The notes under the pieces were generated by a model. That model saw only the letters and a list, made by a program, of their open reading frames with translations. It made no database searches and was not told the origin of the DNA. DNA of 32,596 nt. It comes from Deltaproteobacteria bacterium. Lineage in GTDB: Bacteria; Myxococcota_A; Polyangia; Polyangiales; Houyiibacteriaceae. Both the position numbers and the translations under genes were made by a program. Below are positions 10,096-18,505 of the stretch, piece by piece. The stretch is from positions 1 through 32,596 of the forward strand of contig JAFDAJ010000052.1 in NCBI GenBank assembly GCA_019313915.1, in the 5' to 3' direction. How positions within the stretch are numbered: the first letter of the stretch is position 1; each line of letters opens with the position of its first letter.

Positions 10096-11027
10096 CACAG
10101 GCTCCGCGCGAATTCGATCAACTCGCGAGCGAAGCGTACTCGATCTTCCTTCGATTGGATCAGGGTGTTTGTCTCTAGAATCGGAAAAGGCGCATCGAAT
10201 GCGTCGCCGGGATGCACCGCGTATCCGTCGAGGAGGCCCTCGTAGTGCATGGCGACCGCCTTCGCAGATGGCGCGTAGCCTGAGATTTCCGGAATCATTG
10301 TCGCGAGCGGGCCTTTCACCGCTTGCCCGCCGAGGATGGGGCTCACGGCTACCGTCCTCGTGTTCCGAACCGCGTCGGTTACGCCCTTCAGCGTTAGGAT
10401 CGGGTCGATGGACACGTAAGGATTCGACGGACAAATCACAACGAGGTCGGCTGTATCTAGCGCATCGAGGACTGCCGGGCTCGGTTCATCGGTTCCCTGA
10501 CGACGAACCTCCTTCACCGCTGGCGCCGCTCGCGCTTTGACTAGCCACTCTTGGAACACGAACTCTTCGCCGGCCTGGGTCACGATGCTCGTGGGGCGGG
10601 GTGCGTCGGTCATCGGCAGGATTGGGCGCACCACGCCGAGCGTCTTGCAGAGGTTGGCAGTCACGCGCGTGAGGGAATCACCCTGGGAAAGCGAGCCTGT
10701 CCGTGAAAGGTGCGTGACCAAGTCGCGGTCGCCGAGTTGGAACCACTCGTCGACCCCGCGGCGCCTGGCCTCTGCGAGCACGTGGAAGGTGTCGCCGTCA
10801 ATGCCCCAGCCGCGATCCTCGGGTGAGAGGCCCGCGAGCGTGTACATCACCGTGTCGAGGTCCGGGCTGATGTGAAGGCCCCAACGTCGGAAGTCGTCCC
10901 CGGTATTCACCACCACCGTGAGTGACCCCGGGGGGAGAGAGCGGTCCAGCCCATCGACGAGCCGGGCGCCCCCGACCCCTCCCGCGAGTGCGACGATCGA
11001 GAGGTTGTTCTGAGAGTGGGCGGTCAT
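10095..11027 (-). CDS. cofD: 2-phospho-L-lactate transferase (Fo transferase)
   Basis: ALAGGVGGARLVDGLDR, VVNTGDDFRRWGLHISPDLDTVMYTLAGL, CPSNPYVSIDPIL: typical CofD/FbiA. Confidence 0.95.
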   Translation of the reverse strand: MTAHSQNNLSIVALAGGVGGARLVDGLDRSLPPGSLTVVVNTGDDFRRWGLHISPDLDTVMYTLAGLSPEDRGWGIDGDTFHVLAEARRRGVDEWFQLGDRDLVTHLSRTGSLSQGDSLTRVTANLCKTLGVVRPILPMTDAPRPTSIVTQAGEEFVFQEWLVKARAAPAVKEVRRQGTDEPSPAVLDALDTADLVVICPSNPYVSIDPILTLKGVTDAVRNTRTVAVSPILGGQAVKGPLATMIPEISGYAPSAKAVAMHYEGLLDGYAVHPGDAFDAPFPILETNTLIQSKEDRVRFARELIEFARSL

Positions 11028-11839
11028 GCGTACAAGTCGTCTTCGGGATCGCGACGCAACGCCTCGGACGAGTCGTTAGTCCGTCGGAAGCGAAGCCCCC
11101 GGACCAATGTCAGCGGGCGCCCTTCGTTGGCCTGGCCAGCCACTAGGTCTGCCGCCGCAGCGACTGAATCGGCTACTGCCGACTCGGTGGCTTCGAGCAC
11201 ACGGCCGTGGCGATCGACTGCGCCGCGACGATCCCAGACCGGAGGCACGCCCGCCACGCCGACTGCAAAGCCTACGGTGCCGCGTCGAAATGGCCGGCCC
11301 CAGGAGTCCGTGATGATGACACCGACCTCCGCCGAGAAGCGTTCCGCGAGCTTGGCTCGGAGCGATGCCGCTGTGGCGTCGGGATCGCGTGGCAGGATGA
11401 GCACCCACGGACCGCTGCCCTCGGGTGCGCCGGAAGGCGCCGCGTTGCTGGCGTCGATGCCGGCGTTCGCGGAGACGAAGCCCAACCGGTGCCGGACGAT
11501 CAACGCGCCGGTCGTCTTTCGCGAAATCTCCGTGCTCTCACGAAGAATGAGCTCCACCAGGCGCGGGTCCTTGTCGACTTCTTTGCCGAGTCGCCTGGCC
11601 GCGTCGCTCGCAACGACGCTTCCCAAGTCGACAAAGCAACCTTCAGCGCGCGAGACGACCTTGCTGGCGATCACGACGACGTCTCCTTCGATGAGCTCGG
11701 TCTCGGCGCGGGCGAGGCTCGCAGCGATTACCTCGAACAGATCGTCGCCCGAGTCGATCGTCGGCACCCCAGCGATGGAGCGAACCAGAAGCTCCGAGCC
11801 GACGCGCTGGTCGTCCGGAGTTGGCTCGCCATGGTTCAT
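11024..11839 (-). CDS. cofE: Coenzyme F420-0:L-glutamate ligase, single-domain
   Basis: [37 protein letters not shown]: CofE motifs. ATG 11839 ([10 protein letters not shown]) overlaps the npdG stop. No fused C-terminal FbiB-type flavin domain. Confidence 0.93.
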   Translation of the reverse strand: MNHGEPTPDDQRVGSELLVRSIAGVPTIDSGDDLFEVIAASLARAETELIEGDVVVIASKVVSRAEGCFVDLGSVVASDAARRLGKEVDKDPRLVELILRESTEISRKTTGALIVRHRLGFVSANAGIDASNAAPSGAPEGSGPWVLILPRDPDATAASLRAKLAERFSAEVGVIITDSWGRPFRRGTVGFAVGVAGVPPVWDRRGAVDRHGRVLEATESAVADSVAAAADLVAGQANEGRPLTLVRGLRFRRTNDSSEALRRDPEDDLYA

Positions 11840-12492
11840 TCCGTCTCCGGGATGCCCGTGATTCGAATGCCGGAGCCGACGCTTTTGTAGCGGCGATTGA
11901 TGTGCAACAGGACCGGCGTTAGCGATTCGAGGGCAATGGCGTTCTTGAGGACACCCGCGTCGACGCCGCGAAGGCCCAAGTCCGAAATGAGCGCGATGAC
12001 GGCAGCGCGTGCCTCCTTGTCGTCGCCGCAGACCAACACGTCGCAATCGAACGTGTGCTCCGGGTCGCTCAAGTGCTCCGAGCTGATGTGGTGCAAGGCC
12101 GCCACGAGTCGCACGCCCTCGCCAAGAAGCGCCTGCGCCTCCAACGCCGCCGATTGCCCCTCGGGCAGGTTCACCGAACGGACCTTAGGCGGTTTGATCG
12201 GTACCGTGATGTCCACGATCACCTTGCCGCCGACGGCGTCCTTGATCGATTCGAAGGTCGGGCGGTGCGCGCTATACGGAACCGTCACGATGACCAGATC
12301 GGCGTGATTGCACGCAGCCACGTTGTCGCCGCCCTGCAGCGCGACTCCGAACTCCTCCGAGAACTCCGCCGCCTTGGCGACCCCTTTGTCGGCCTTGCGA
12401 GAGCCGATGAAGACGTCGTGTCCGGCCTTGGCCCAACGAACGCCCAAACCGCGCCCCTCGCGCCCGGTGCCACCTACAATTCCAATCTTCAT
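11836..12492 (-). CDS. npdG: F420H2:NADP+ oxidoreductase (NADPH-dependent F420 reductase)
   Basis: [36 protein letters not shown] Rossmann/NADP motif; [39 protein letters not shown]-terminus. Confidence 0.9.
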   Translation of the reverse strand: MKIGIVGGTGREGRGLGVRWAKAGHDVFIGSRKADKGVAKAAEFSEEFGVALQGGDNVAACNHADLVIVTVPYSAHRPTFESIKDAVGGKVIVDITVPIKPPKVRSVNLPEGQSAALEAQALLGEGVRLVAALHHISSEHLSDPEHTFDCDVLVCGDDKEARAAVIALISDLGLRGVDAGVLKNAIALESLTPVLLHINRRYKSVGSGIRITGIPETE

Positions 12493-12499
12493 TGCTGCC

Positions 12500-13555
12500 T
12501 CACGAGTTGAGCTCGGCCACGAACCGGAGCGTATCCATGTCCTGTGAGCCGACCATCAGGGTTCCGACCGGCGACTCTTTCCATCGCTGGAATCGATCGC
12601 GAATGCGGTCTTTGGAGCCGACGAGATACAGGGCATCGACCATCTCGTCCGGGACGGCGGCGATCGCTTCGTTGCGCTTGCCGTCGAGGAACAGCGTCTG
12701 AACCTTCTCGCAGGCCTCTTCGAAGCCGACGCGGCTCAGGTAGTCCTTATAGAAGTTCTTATTCTTCGAGCCCATGCCCCCGATGTAGAGCGCGAGCTGC
12801 ATTTTGCAAGGCATCATGGCGTGCGGCGGGTCGCCGATGACGACCACGACGGTCGGTGCGATGTCGAAGTTGTCGATGCCTTTGCCGTTGCCCGCTTTTT
12901 TGAACCCAGGGTTGAAGTTCTCCATCAGCACATCGGAGCGGTCCGGGTGCATGCAGGTCAGCAAGCAGCCGTCGGCGAGCTCGGCGGACATCATCTGCGA
13001 CTTCGGCGCCATCGAGCCGGTGTAGACCGGAATGTCGGGTCGGCCGTGCACCATGCTCTTGAGCGGCTTGCCTTGGCCGGTAGACCCTTCGCCCCGATAG
13101 GGAATCTGATAGCGCTCGCCTTCGAACTTCAGCGCCGACTCGCGCGCGAAAATCTGCTTCACAATGATGACGTACTCGCGGAGCCAAGTGAGTGTCTTGT
13201 TGAAGGGCACCCCATGCCAACCTTCGACGACCTGCGGCCCCGACGTCCCGAGCCCCATGATGAAGCGCCCTTTCGAAAGAGCGTCCATCGTAATCGCTGT
13301 CATGGCGGCATTGGCGGGCGACCGCCCCGGAAGCTGCATGATCGCGGTACCAAGCTTGATGGTCGACGTTTGTGACCCAACCCAGGCAAGCGGCGTCACC
13401 GCATCGTTGCCCCACGACTCCGCAGTCCAAATCGAGTCGTACCCGAGCCGCTCGACCTCCCCAATCTTCTCCATGTTCACGAGGTCCTCGACCGTCGTGT
13501 TCAACTGAGGCCCCGCATATCCAAGTGTCAGCCCAAGCTTCATCACCAACTCCAT
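12500..13555 (-). CDS. LLM-class F420-dependent oxidoreductase
   Basis: [83 protein letters not shown]. Start either 13555 (MELVMKLG) or 13543 (MKLG). Confidence 0.9.
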   Translation of the reverse strand: MELVMKLGLTLGYAGPQLNTTVEDLVNMEKIGEVERLGYDSIWTAESWGNDAVTPLAWVGSQTSTIKLGTAIMQLPGRSPANAAMTAITMDALSKGRFIMGLGTSGPQVVEGWHGVPFNKTLTWLREYVIIVKQIFARESALKFEGERYQIPYRGEGSTGQGKPLKSMVHGRPDIPVYTGSMAPKSQMMSAELADGCLLTCMHPDRSDVLMENFNPGFKKAGNGKGIDNFDIAPTVVVVIGDPPHAMMPCKMQLALYIGGMGSKNKNFYKDYLSRVGFEEACEKVQTLFLDGKRNEAIAAVPDEMVDALYLVGSKDRIRDRFQRWKESPVGTLMVGSQDMDTLRFVAELNS

Positions 13556-13580
13556 AAGAAGGGGACAGACCCCTTTTCAT
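13556..13580 (-). repeat. REP-like element copy A (stem AAGGGG/CCCCTT, loop ACAGA)
   Basis: AAGAAGGGGACAGACCCCTTTTCAT; near-identical in inverted orientation to copy B at 13651-13676. Confidence 0.7.
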
Positions 13581-13581
13581 A

Positions 13582-13593
13582 AGGGTTAACCCT
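13582..13593. promoter_or_regulatory. Perfect 12-bp palindrome AGGGTTAACCCT in a divergent intergenic region
   Basis: Self-reverse-complementary; lies between the LLM gene (-) and the epimerase gene (+). Function unknown. Confidence 0.4.
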
Positions 13594-13650
13594 AGGCGAT
13601 AGCGTGGGGGTGGTGGGGTGGGACAAACTACCGCCGAAGGCTTCCGAGCA

Positions 13651-13676
13651 AAAAAAGGGGACTGTCCCCTTCTTGA
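13651..13676 (+). repeat. REP-like element copy B (AAGGGGAC-T-GTCCCCTT odd palindrome)
   Basis: AAAAAAGGGGACTGTCCCCTTCTTGA; its reverse complement matches copy A except at about one core position and at the ends. Confidence 0.72.
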
Positions 13677-13750
13677 AGGTGGGGCAGCCTATCAGGAAGG
13701 AGAAGGTGCTTCAATTTGATGCAGGGGGTGGTGCAGGGCAGCCTGCGCTG

Positions 13751-14728
13751 ATGCGGGTGTTGGTGACTGGGGCGTTTGGGCGGCTTGGGCAGGAGGGGGT
13801 GGAGCGCCTTCTTGAAGAGGGGCATTCGGTGATCGCGTTCGATGTGCCGAATCGGCGAAACCGGCGCGAGGCGCGGAGGTTCGCGGGTCGGGCGAAGACC
13901 GTGTGGGGAGATATTCGGTCACCCGAGGACATCGGCCCGTGTGTCGAAGAGAGCGACGCGATCATTCATAACGCCGGCATTCTGGCGCCGGCTTCGGAGA
14001 GTTGTCCGGACCTGGCGTATGCCGTCAACGTGGGCGGTACAAAGAACATCCTCGACGCGATGATGAGGATGGAGATGCCCCCGGTAGTCGTCTTCGCGTC
14101 GTCCCTTTCGGTTTGCGGCCCGAGAGTGCCCGGCGGGCCGCCGTTGACCGGTGCCGACCCCACCGTTCCGACCGACAACTACACGTCGAACAAGGCCGAG
14201 TGCGAACAGCTGCTTCAGCAGTCCGGGCTGCCCTACGTGATCTTTCGGATCGGCGTGTCTGTGGGTGTGAAAGCTGCGGCCGGGGATCTTTCGTCGGACG
14301 TGTTCCGCGTTCTCTTCAGCATCAACCCAGACACCCGAATGGAGTGGGTTCATCCACAGGATGTCGCGCTCGCGCAGGTGCGCGCGATCGGGACCTCAGC
14401 AGCCTTCGGGAAGACCTTGATGATCGGTGGCGGACAGAGTTGCCGCCTCACGTTCCGGGACTTCTACGGTGCGATGTTCGATGCAACCGGGGTAGGGCGC
14501 TTCCCGCCGGAAGCATATGGCGGCGGCGAGTACTACTGCGACTGGCTCGATACCGATGAGAGTCAAGCGCTCCTCGGCTATCAGCGAACCAGCTTCGAAA
14601 CCTTCATCGCGCAGCTGCGCAAAGCGTCGCGCTTCACCCGCCCCCTGCTACGCATGCTATCGCCGCTCATTCGATGGTTCATGTTGCGGTCTTCCGATGC
14701 GTGGCAGGCACGGAAGGGCCACGCGTAG
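13751..14728 (+). CDS. NAD-dependent epimerase/dehydratase (extended SDR)
   Basis: MRVLVTGAFGRLGQEGVERLLEEGHSVIAFD; VFASSLSVCGP; YTSNKAECEQ (YxxxK). ATG 13751 preferred; the ORF-track start at 13604 reads through the REP-like element (KKGTVPFLKV). Confidence 0.87.
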   Translation: MRVLVTGAFGRLGQEGVERLLEEGHSVIAFDVPNRRNRREARRFAGRAKTVWGDIRSPEDIGPCVEESDAIIHNAGILAPASESCPDLAYAVNVGGTKNILDAMMRMEMPPVVVFASSLSVCGPRVPGGPPLTGADPTVPTDNYTSNKAECEQLLQQSGLPYVIFRIGVSVGVKAAAGDLSSDVFRVLFSINPDTRMEWVHPQDVALAQVRAIGTSAAFGKTLMIGGGQSCRLTFRDFYGAMFDATGVGRFPPEAYGGGEYYCDWLDTDESQALLGYQRTSFETFIAQLRKASRFTRPLLRMLSPLIRWFMLRSSDAWQARKGHA

Positions 14729-15511
14729 TCAGGCGCGCTGGCTCGAAACCGAAAGCACCTCACCAGTCATGTACGAGCTGTAGTCGCTCGCTAGAAACAC
14801 CATGACGTTTGAGATCTCCCATGGCTCGGCACCGCGACCGAACGCCTCGCGCTGCTTGAGCTCTTCGAGAAGGCCGGGCGGCGTGACCTTTTCGAGGAAT
14901 GGATGCATCGCCAGCGAAGGCGCGACGCAGTTGATGCGGACGCCGCCCTCGGCGGCTTCGATCGCCGCGCACCGGGTCAACGCCATGACGCCTGCCTTCG
15001 CCGCGGCGTAGTGGGATTGCCCTTCTTGGGCGCGCCAGCCGAGCACCGAGGCGTTGTTGACGATCGCGCCTTTGCCGCGGGGTATCATGTGCTTCATCGC
15101 GGCGCGCGTGCAGCGAAAGCATCCATTGAGCGTGACGTCGAGCACGAGGTTCCACTGGTCGTCGGTCATGTCGACGATCTTCGCGTAGCCGCCAAGCCCA
15201 GCGTTGTTCATCAGTATGTCGACGTGCCCCATCTTCTCGGTGGCGAGCTCGAACATCGCTTGCACTTCGTCTTCTTTCGTGACGTTGCACATGACGGTCT
15301 CGGGCCGCACGCCGGTTTCCGCCTCGATCTTGTCGGCAGCTTCTCCTAAGCGCCGCTCATGAATGTCGCTGATCACGAGCCCCGAAGCGCCTTCTTCCGC
15401 GCACCGAACGGCGGTTGCGAATCCGATGCCTGTGCCCGCGGCTGCGGTGACGAGGACGGTTTTGCCTTCGAGCAGCTTGTGCCCGCTGACGTACGTGGGT
15501 TGCTTGGTCAT
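14729..15511 (-). CDS. ipdF: IpdF-like SDR of steroid C/D-ring degradation
   Basis: GHKLLEGKTVLVTAAAGTGIGFATAVRCAEEG; NNASVLGWRAQEGQSHYAAAKAGVMALTRCAAIEAAEGGVRIN; FLASDYSSYMTGEVLSVS. Closely matches remembered M. tuberculosis IpdF (Rv3559c). ATG 15511 (MTKQPTYVSG). Confidence 0.9.
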   Translation of the reverse strand: MTKQPTYVSGHKLLEGKTVLVTAAAGTGIGFATAVRCAEEGASGLVISDIHERRLGEAADKIEAETGVRPETVMCNVTKEDEVQAMFELATEKMGHVDILMNNAGLGGYAKIVDMTDDQWNLVLDVTLNGCFRCTRAAMKHMIPRGKGAIVNNASVLGWRAQEGQSHYAAAKAGVMALTRCAAIEAAEGGVRINCVAPSLAMHPFLEKVTPPGLLEELKQREAFGRGAEPWEISNVMVFLASDYSSYMTGEVLSVSSQRA

Positions 15512-17718
15512 CGCGGCTCCTTCGGCAGCCCGAGTCCTCGTTCGCCGATGATGTTTCGTTGAATTTGGTTCGAGCCGGCGTAAATCGTGTCTGCCCGTGC
15601 AAAGAGATACCACTTCTGCATGCTGGTTAGCTCATAGGGCGCGCTATCGATGAGCTCGGCCTCTGGGCCAAGCAGGTCCATGGCCAACTTGCCGAGGTCG
15701 CGGTGCCAGTTCGACCAGTAGAGCTTGCTAATCAGCGCTTCACGGTTCAGGTCGGCGCCTTCGTGCTCCAGCATGCGGAGCGCGTTGACGCGCATGATCT
15801 TGAGGCCGATGCCGGCGTCTGCAATTCGCTGCCGAAAGACCGGATCACTTGCAGCGCCGGTGCGCTTGGCGACGGCGACGACCTGCTCGAACTCTTTTTG
15901 GAACAGATACTGCTGCCCGAGCGTCGACGCTCCGCGCTCGAACGCGAGGGTGCCCATCGCCACCTTCCAGCCATTGTTGATGCCGCCGACCACGTGGTCC
16001 TTGTGAGCCTTTGCCCCGTCGAAGAAGACCTCGGCGAATTCGGCGCTCCCGCCCATCTGCCTGATTGGCCGCACCTCGATGCCGTCCTGCTTCATCGGAA
16101 CCAGGATGTAGCTAATTCCCCGGTGCTTCGGCGCTTCGGAGTCGGTGCGGCACAGCACGAAGCACCAGTCCGAGTACTCGGCACCAGACGTCCAGATCTT
16201 CTGCCCCTCGATGATCCAGTCGTCGCCGACCAGCGTGGCCTTCGTTTGGACGTTGGCGAGGTCAGACCCCGCGCCCGGCTCCGAGTAGCCTTGACACCAA
16301 ATTTCGTCGCCAGAAACGATCGGCGGCAAGAAGCGCTTCTGCTGTTCGACTGATCCAAAGTGGATCAGCGTAGGGCCGAGAAGCGTCTCACCGATGTGCC
16401 CGACGTTGCCGGGGCCGTTTGCCCGGACGTACTCCTCGTTGAAGACCGCTTCCTCCTTGATGCTGCAACCGCGTCCTCCAAGCTCCTTCGGCCAGCCGAT
16501 GCAGTTCCACCCAGCGGCGCCCATGGTCTTGCTCCAGGCGACTCGCTCTTCGATGTACGTGTCTTGGTCCCCCGAGGCACCGCGGCCTTGGAGATCTTTG
16601 AACGGGCCGTTGAGTTGCTCCTGCAACCACGCGCGAGCTTCCTGGCGGAATGCCTCTTCCTCTTTGGTTAGTTGCAGATCCACTACAAACCCACCGATGC
16701 CGCCGTGGATCTGAATGTTTTCGGCGGCGCAGTGAAAGAAGGTGTCCGAGCAGAACACCTTGGCGCTCGACGCCGCCTCTTGGAGGTCGGGTTCGCCCTG
16801 CCCAGCGAGCGCGCTTGCATAGAAAGCCGCCGATCGTGCTGACTCGACCATCATCAGCATATCGGCGCACTTGTGTTTGATCGCCTGGAACGAGCCGATC
16901 GGCCGGCCAAACTGTTGGCGCACCTTCGCGTAGTCGACCGACATGTCGAGGCACATCTCGGCGGCACCCACTTGCTCGGCCGCAAGGGCGATCCTAGCGA
17001 GATCCAAGGTCCGTTCGCAAAGCTCCCAGCCCTGTCCCTCTTCGCCGAGAAGGGCATCGGGCGGAACGAGCAGATCACGCAGTTCGACGGACGCCAATCG
17101 CCGCGTCTGATCCATCGTCGGGAGCCAAGCACGCTTCAACCCCTCCGCGTCGCCCGGCACCAGGAACAGGCTCACGGCGTCGGCGCCCTTACTGTTCTTG
17201 GAGCGTGCCGCAACGATGAGGAGATCGGCGGTGTGCCCGTCGAGAACGTAGCTCTTGCTGCCACTCAAGACGTAGCCGGCACCGCTGCGCGCGTACGTCG
17301 CCTCGACACCCTCGGCGTCCATCCGATTGTTCTTTTCGGCGTACGCCAACGTCGCAGTCGTCTCCCCCGCGGCGATGCCCGGCAAGTGGCGCTCCTTCTG
17401 CGGATCGCTACCACCAAGCAAGAGCGCGTTGGCACCCAAGCAAATCGTCGAAAAGAACGGCGAGCACAAGAGCGCCCGGCCCATCTCTTCCATCAGCGGA
17501 TGCAGGTCGAGGTAGCTCATGCCAAGCCCGCCGTACTCTTCGGGGATGGTGAGCGCCGTCCACGCGAGCTCCTCTGATAGCTGCTCCCATGTCGCAGAGT
17601 CGTAGCCTTGCTCGGTGTCCATTGCGGCCCGAACGCGCTCCTCCGACGATGCGACCTCCAAGAACCGGCGCGCGGTCCTCCTCAGCTCGTCCTGATCCTC
17701 CGAGAACGCAAACTCCAC
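15508..17718 (-). CDS. Fused double acyl-CoA dehydrogenase: N-terminal ACAD (truncated C-terminus) plus C-terminal FadE30-like ACAD
   Basis: First half VEFAFSEDQDELRRTARRFLEV...VRQQFGRPIGSFQAIKHKCADML...IQIHGGIG; second half LTKEEEAFRQEARAWLQEQL...WCQGYSEPGAGSDLANVQTKA...FERGASTLGQQYLFQKE...RADTIYAGSNQIQRNIIGERGLGLPKEPR. GTG at 17718 preferred; the ORF-track start at 17913 overlaps the upstream SDR. Confidence 0.88.
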   Translation of the reverse strand: MEFAFSEDQDELRRTARRFLEVASSEERVRAAMDTEQGYDSATWEQLSEELAWTALTIPEEYGGLGMSYLDLHPLMEEMGRALLCSPFFSTICLGANALLLGGSDPQKERHLPGIAAGETTATLAYAEKNNRMDAEGVEATYARSGAGYVLSGSKSYVLDGHTADLLIVAARSKNSKGADAVSLFLVPGDAEGLKRAWLPTMDQTRRLASVELRDLLVPPDALLGEEGQGWELCERTLDLARIALAAEQVGAAEMCLDMSVDYAKVRQQFGRPIGSFQAIKHKCADMLMMVESARSAAFYASALAGQGEPDLQEAASSAKVFCSDTFFHCAAENIQIHGGIGGFVVDLQLTKEEEAFRQEARAWLQEQLNGPFKDLQGRGASGDQDTYIEERVAWSKTMGAAGWNCIGWPKELGGRGCSIKEEAVFNEEYVRANGPGNVGHIGETLLGPTLIHFGSVEQQKRFLPPIVSGDEIWCQGYSEPGAGSDLANVQTKATLVGDDWIIEGQKIWTSGAEYSDWCFVLCRTDSEAPKHRGISYILVPMKQDGIEVRPIRQMGGSAEFAEVFFDGAKAHKDHVVGGINNGWKVAMGTLAFERGASTLGQQYLFQKEFEQVVAVAKRTGAASDPVFRQRIADAGIGLKIMRVNALRMLEHEGADLNREALISKLYWSNWHRDLGKLAMDLLGPEAELIDSAPYELTSMQKWYLFARADTIYAGSNQIQRNIIGERGLGLPKEPR

Positions 17719-17722
17719 CGGC

Positions 17723-18505
17723 TCACTCTCCTCGATTGACCGTGGCGGCCGATAGGAACGCAGGTGTTTCCCCGCCGCCATGAAGTAGCAGATTAGCCCC
17801 GCTGACGTAGGACGCGAGCGGCGAAGCAAAGTACAGGCATGCACCTGCGATGTCGTCGGGTGTTCCGAGGCGCTTGAGAGGCACGGTTTCCGCGACGCGC
17901 GCGATGCCCTCATCGTCCCCGTAGTGAAGATGGGCTTGCTCGGTGAGGATCATGCTGGCCGAGATGACGTTCACGCGGACCTTGGGGCCCCATTCGATGG
18001 CCAACGTTCCGCTGAGGTTGATCAGCCCCGCTTTGGCGGCGCCGTACGCAGCGGTTCCGGGGGAAGGGCGCACCCCAGACACGCTAGCGATGTTGATGAT
18101 CGATCCGCCTGAGTCCTGGCCCTGCATCACGCGGTTGGCCTGTTGGGCACAATGAAGCGCGGCGGTGAGATTCAACTGAATGATCTTTTCAGAAAAGCTC
18201 GGTGACACGGTGGCTGCTTCGGCAAAGGGTGCTCCGCCCGCGTTGTTCACCAGCACATCGAGACGGCCTAGGCGCTCGACCACTTCATTGACCATCTTCT
18301 CGACCTGCTCGGCGTCGCGCACGTCGGCGGCGACGAAGATCGCGCTCTTGCCGTCGGCGTTCGCGAGCTCATCGGGCTCATTGCGGCCGCACACTGCCAC
18401 GTCCGCGCCAGCGGCGAGGAACGTTTCGGCGATGCCTCGGCCGATCCCGCGGCTTCCACCCGTGATTAGGACTACGTGGCCACTGAAGTCGAGAGGGCTA
18501 CTCAT
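17723..18505 (-). CDS. SDR, resembling the steroid-cluster SDRs (Rv3549c-like)
   Basis: VVLITGGSRGIGRGIAETFLAAGADVAVCGRN; NNAG; YGAAKAG; C-terminal SYVSGANLLLHGGGE. Confidence 0.83.
   Translation of the reverse strand: MSSPLDFSGHVVLITGGSRGIGRGIAETFLAAGADVAVCGRNEPDELANADGKSAIFVAADVRDAEQVEKMVNEVVERLGRLDVLVNNAGGAPFAEAATVSPSFSEKIIQLNLTAALHCAQQANRVMQGQDSGGSIINIASVSGVRPSPGTAAYGAAKAGLINLSGTLAIEWGPKVRVNVISASMILTEQAHLHYGDDEGIARVAETVPLKRLGTPDDIAGACLYFASPLASYVSGANLLLHGGGETPAFLSAATVNRGE

Noticed and set aside
13604-13750. Extended N-terminus of the epimerase ORF (MGVVGWDKLPPKASEQKKGTVPFLKV...)
   Set aside because: It translates the REP-like element (KKGTVPFLK) and G-rich DNA; the Rossmann motif starts at MRVLVTG from ATG 13751.
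17719-17913. N-terminal extension of the fused ACAD in the ORF track
   Set aside because: It overlaps the upstream SDR by ~190 nt; the ACAD N-terminal motif EFAFSEDQDELRR begins right after GTG 17718.
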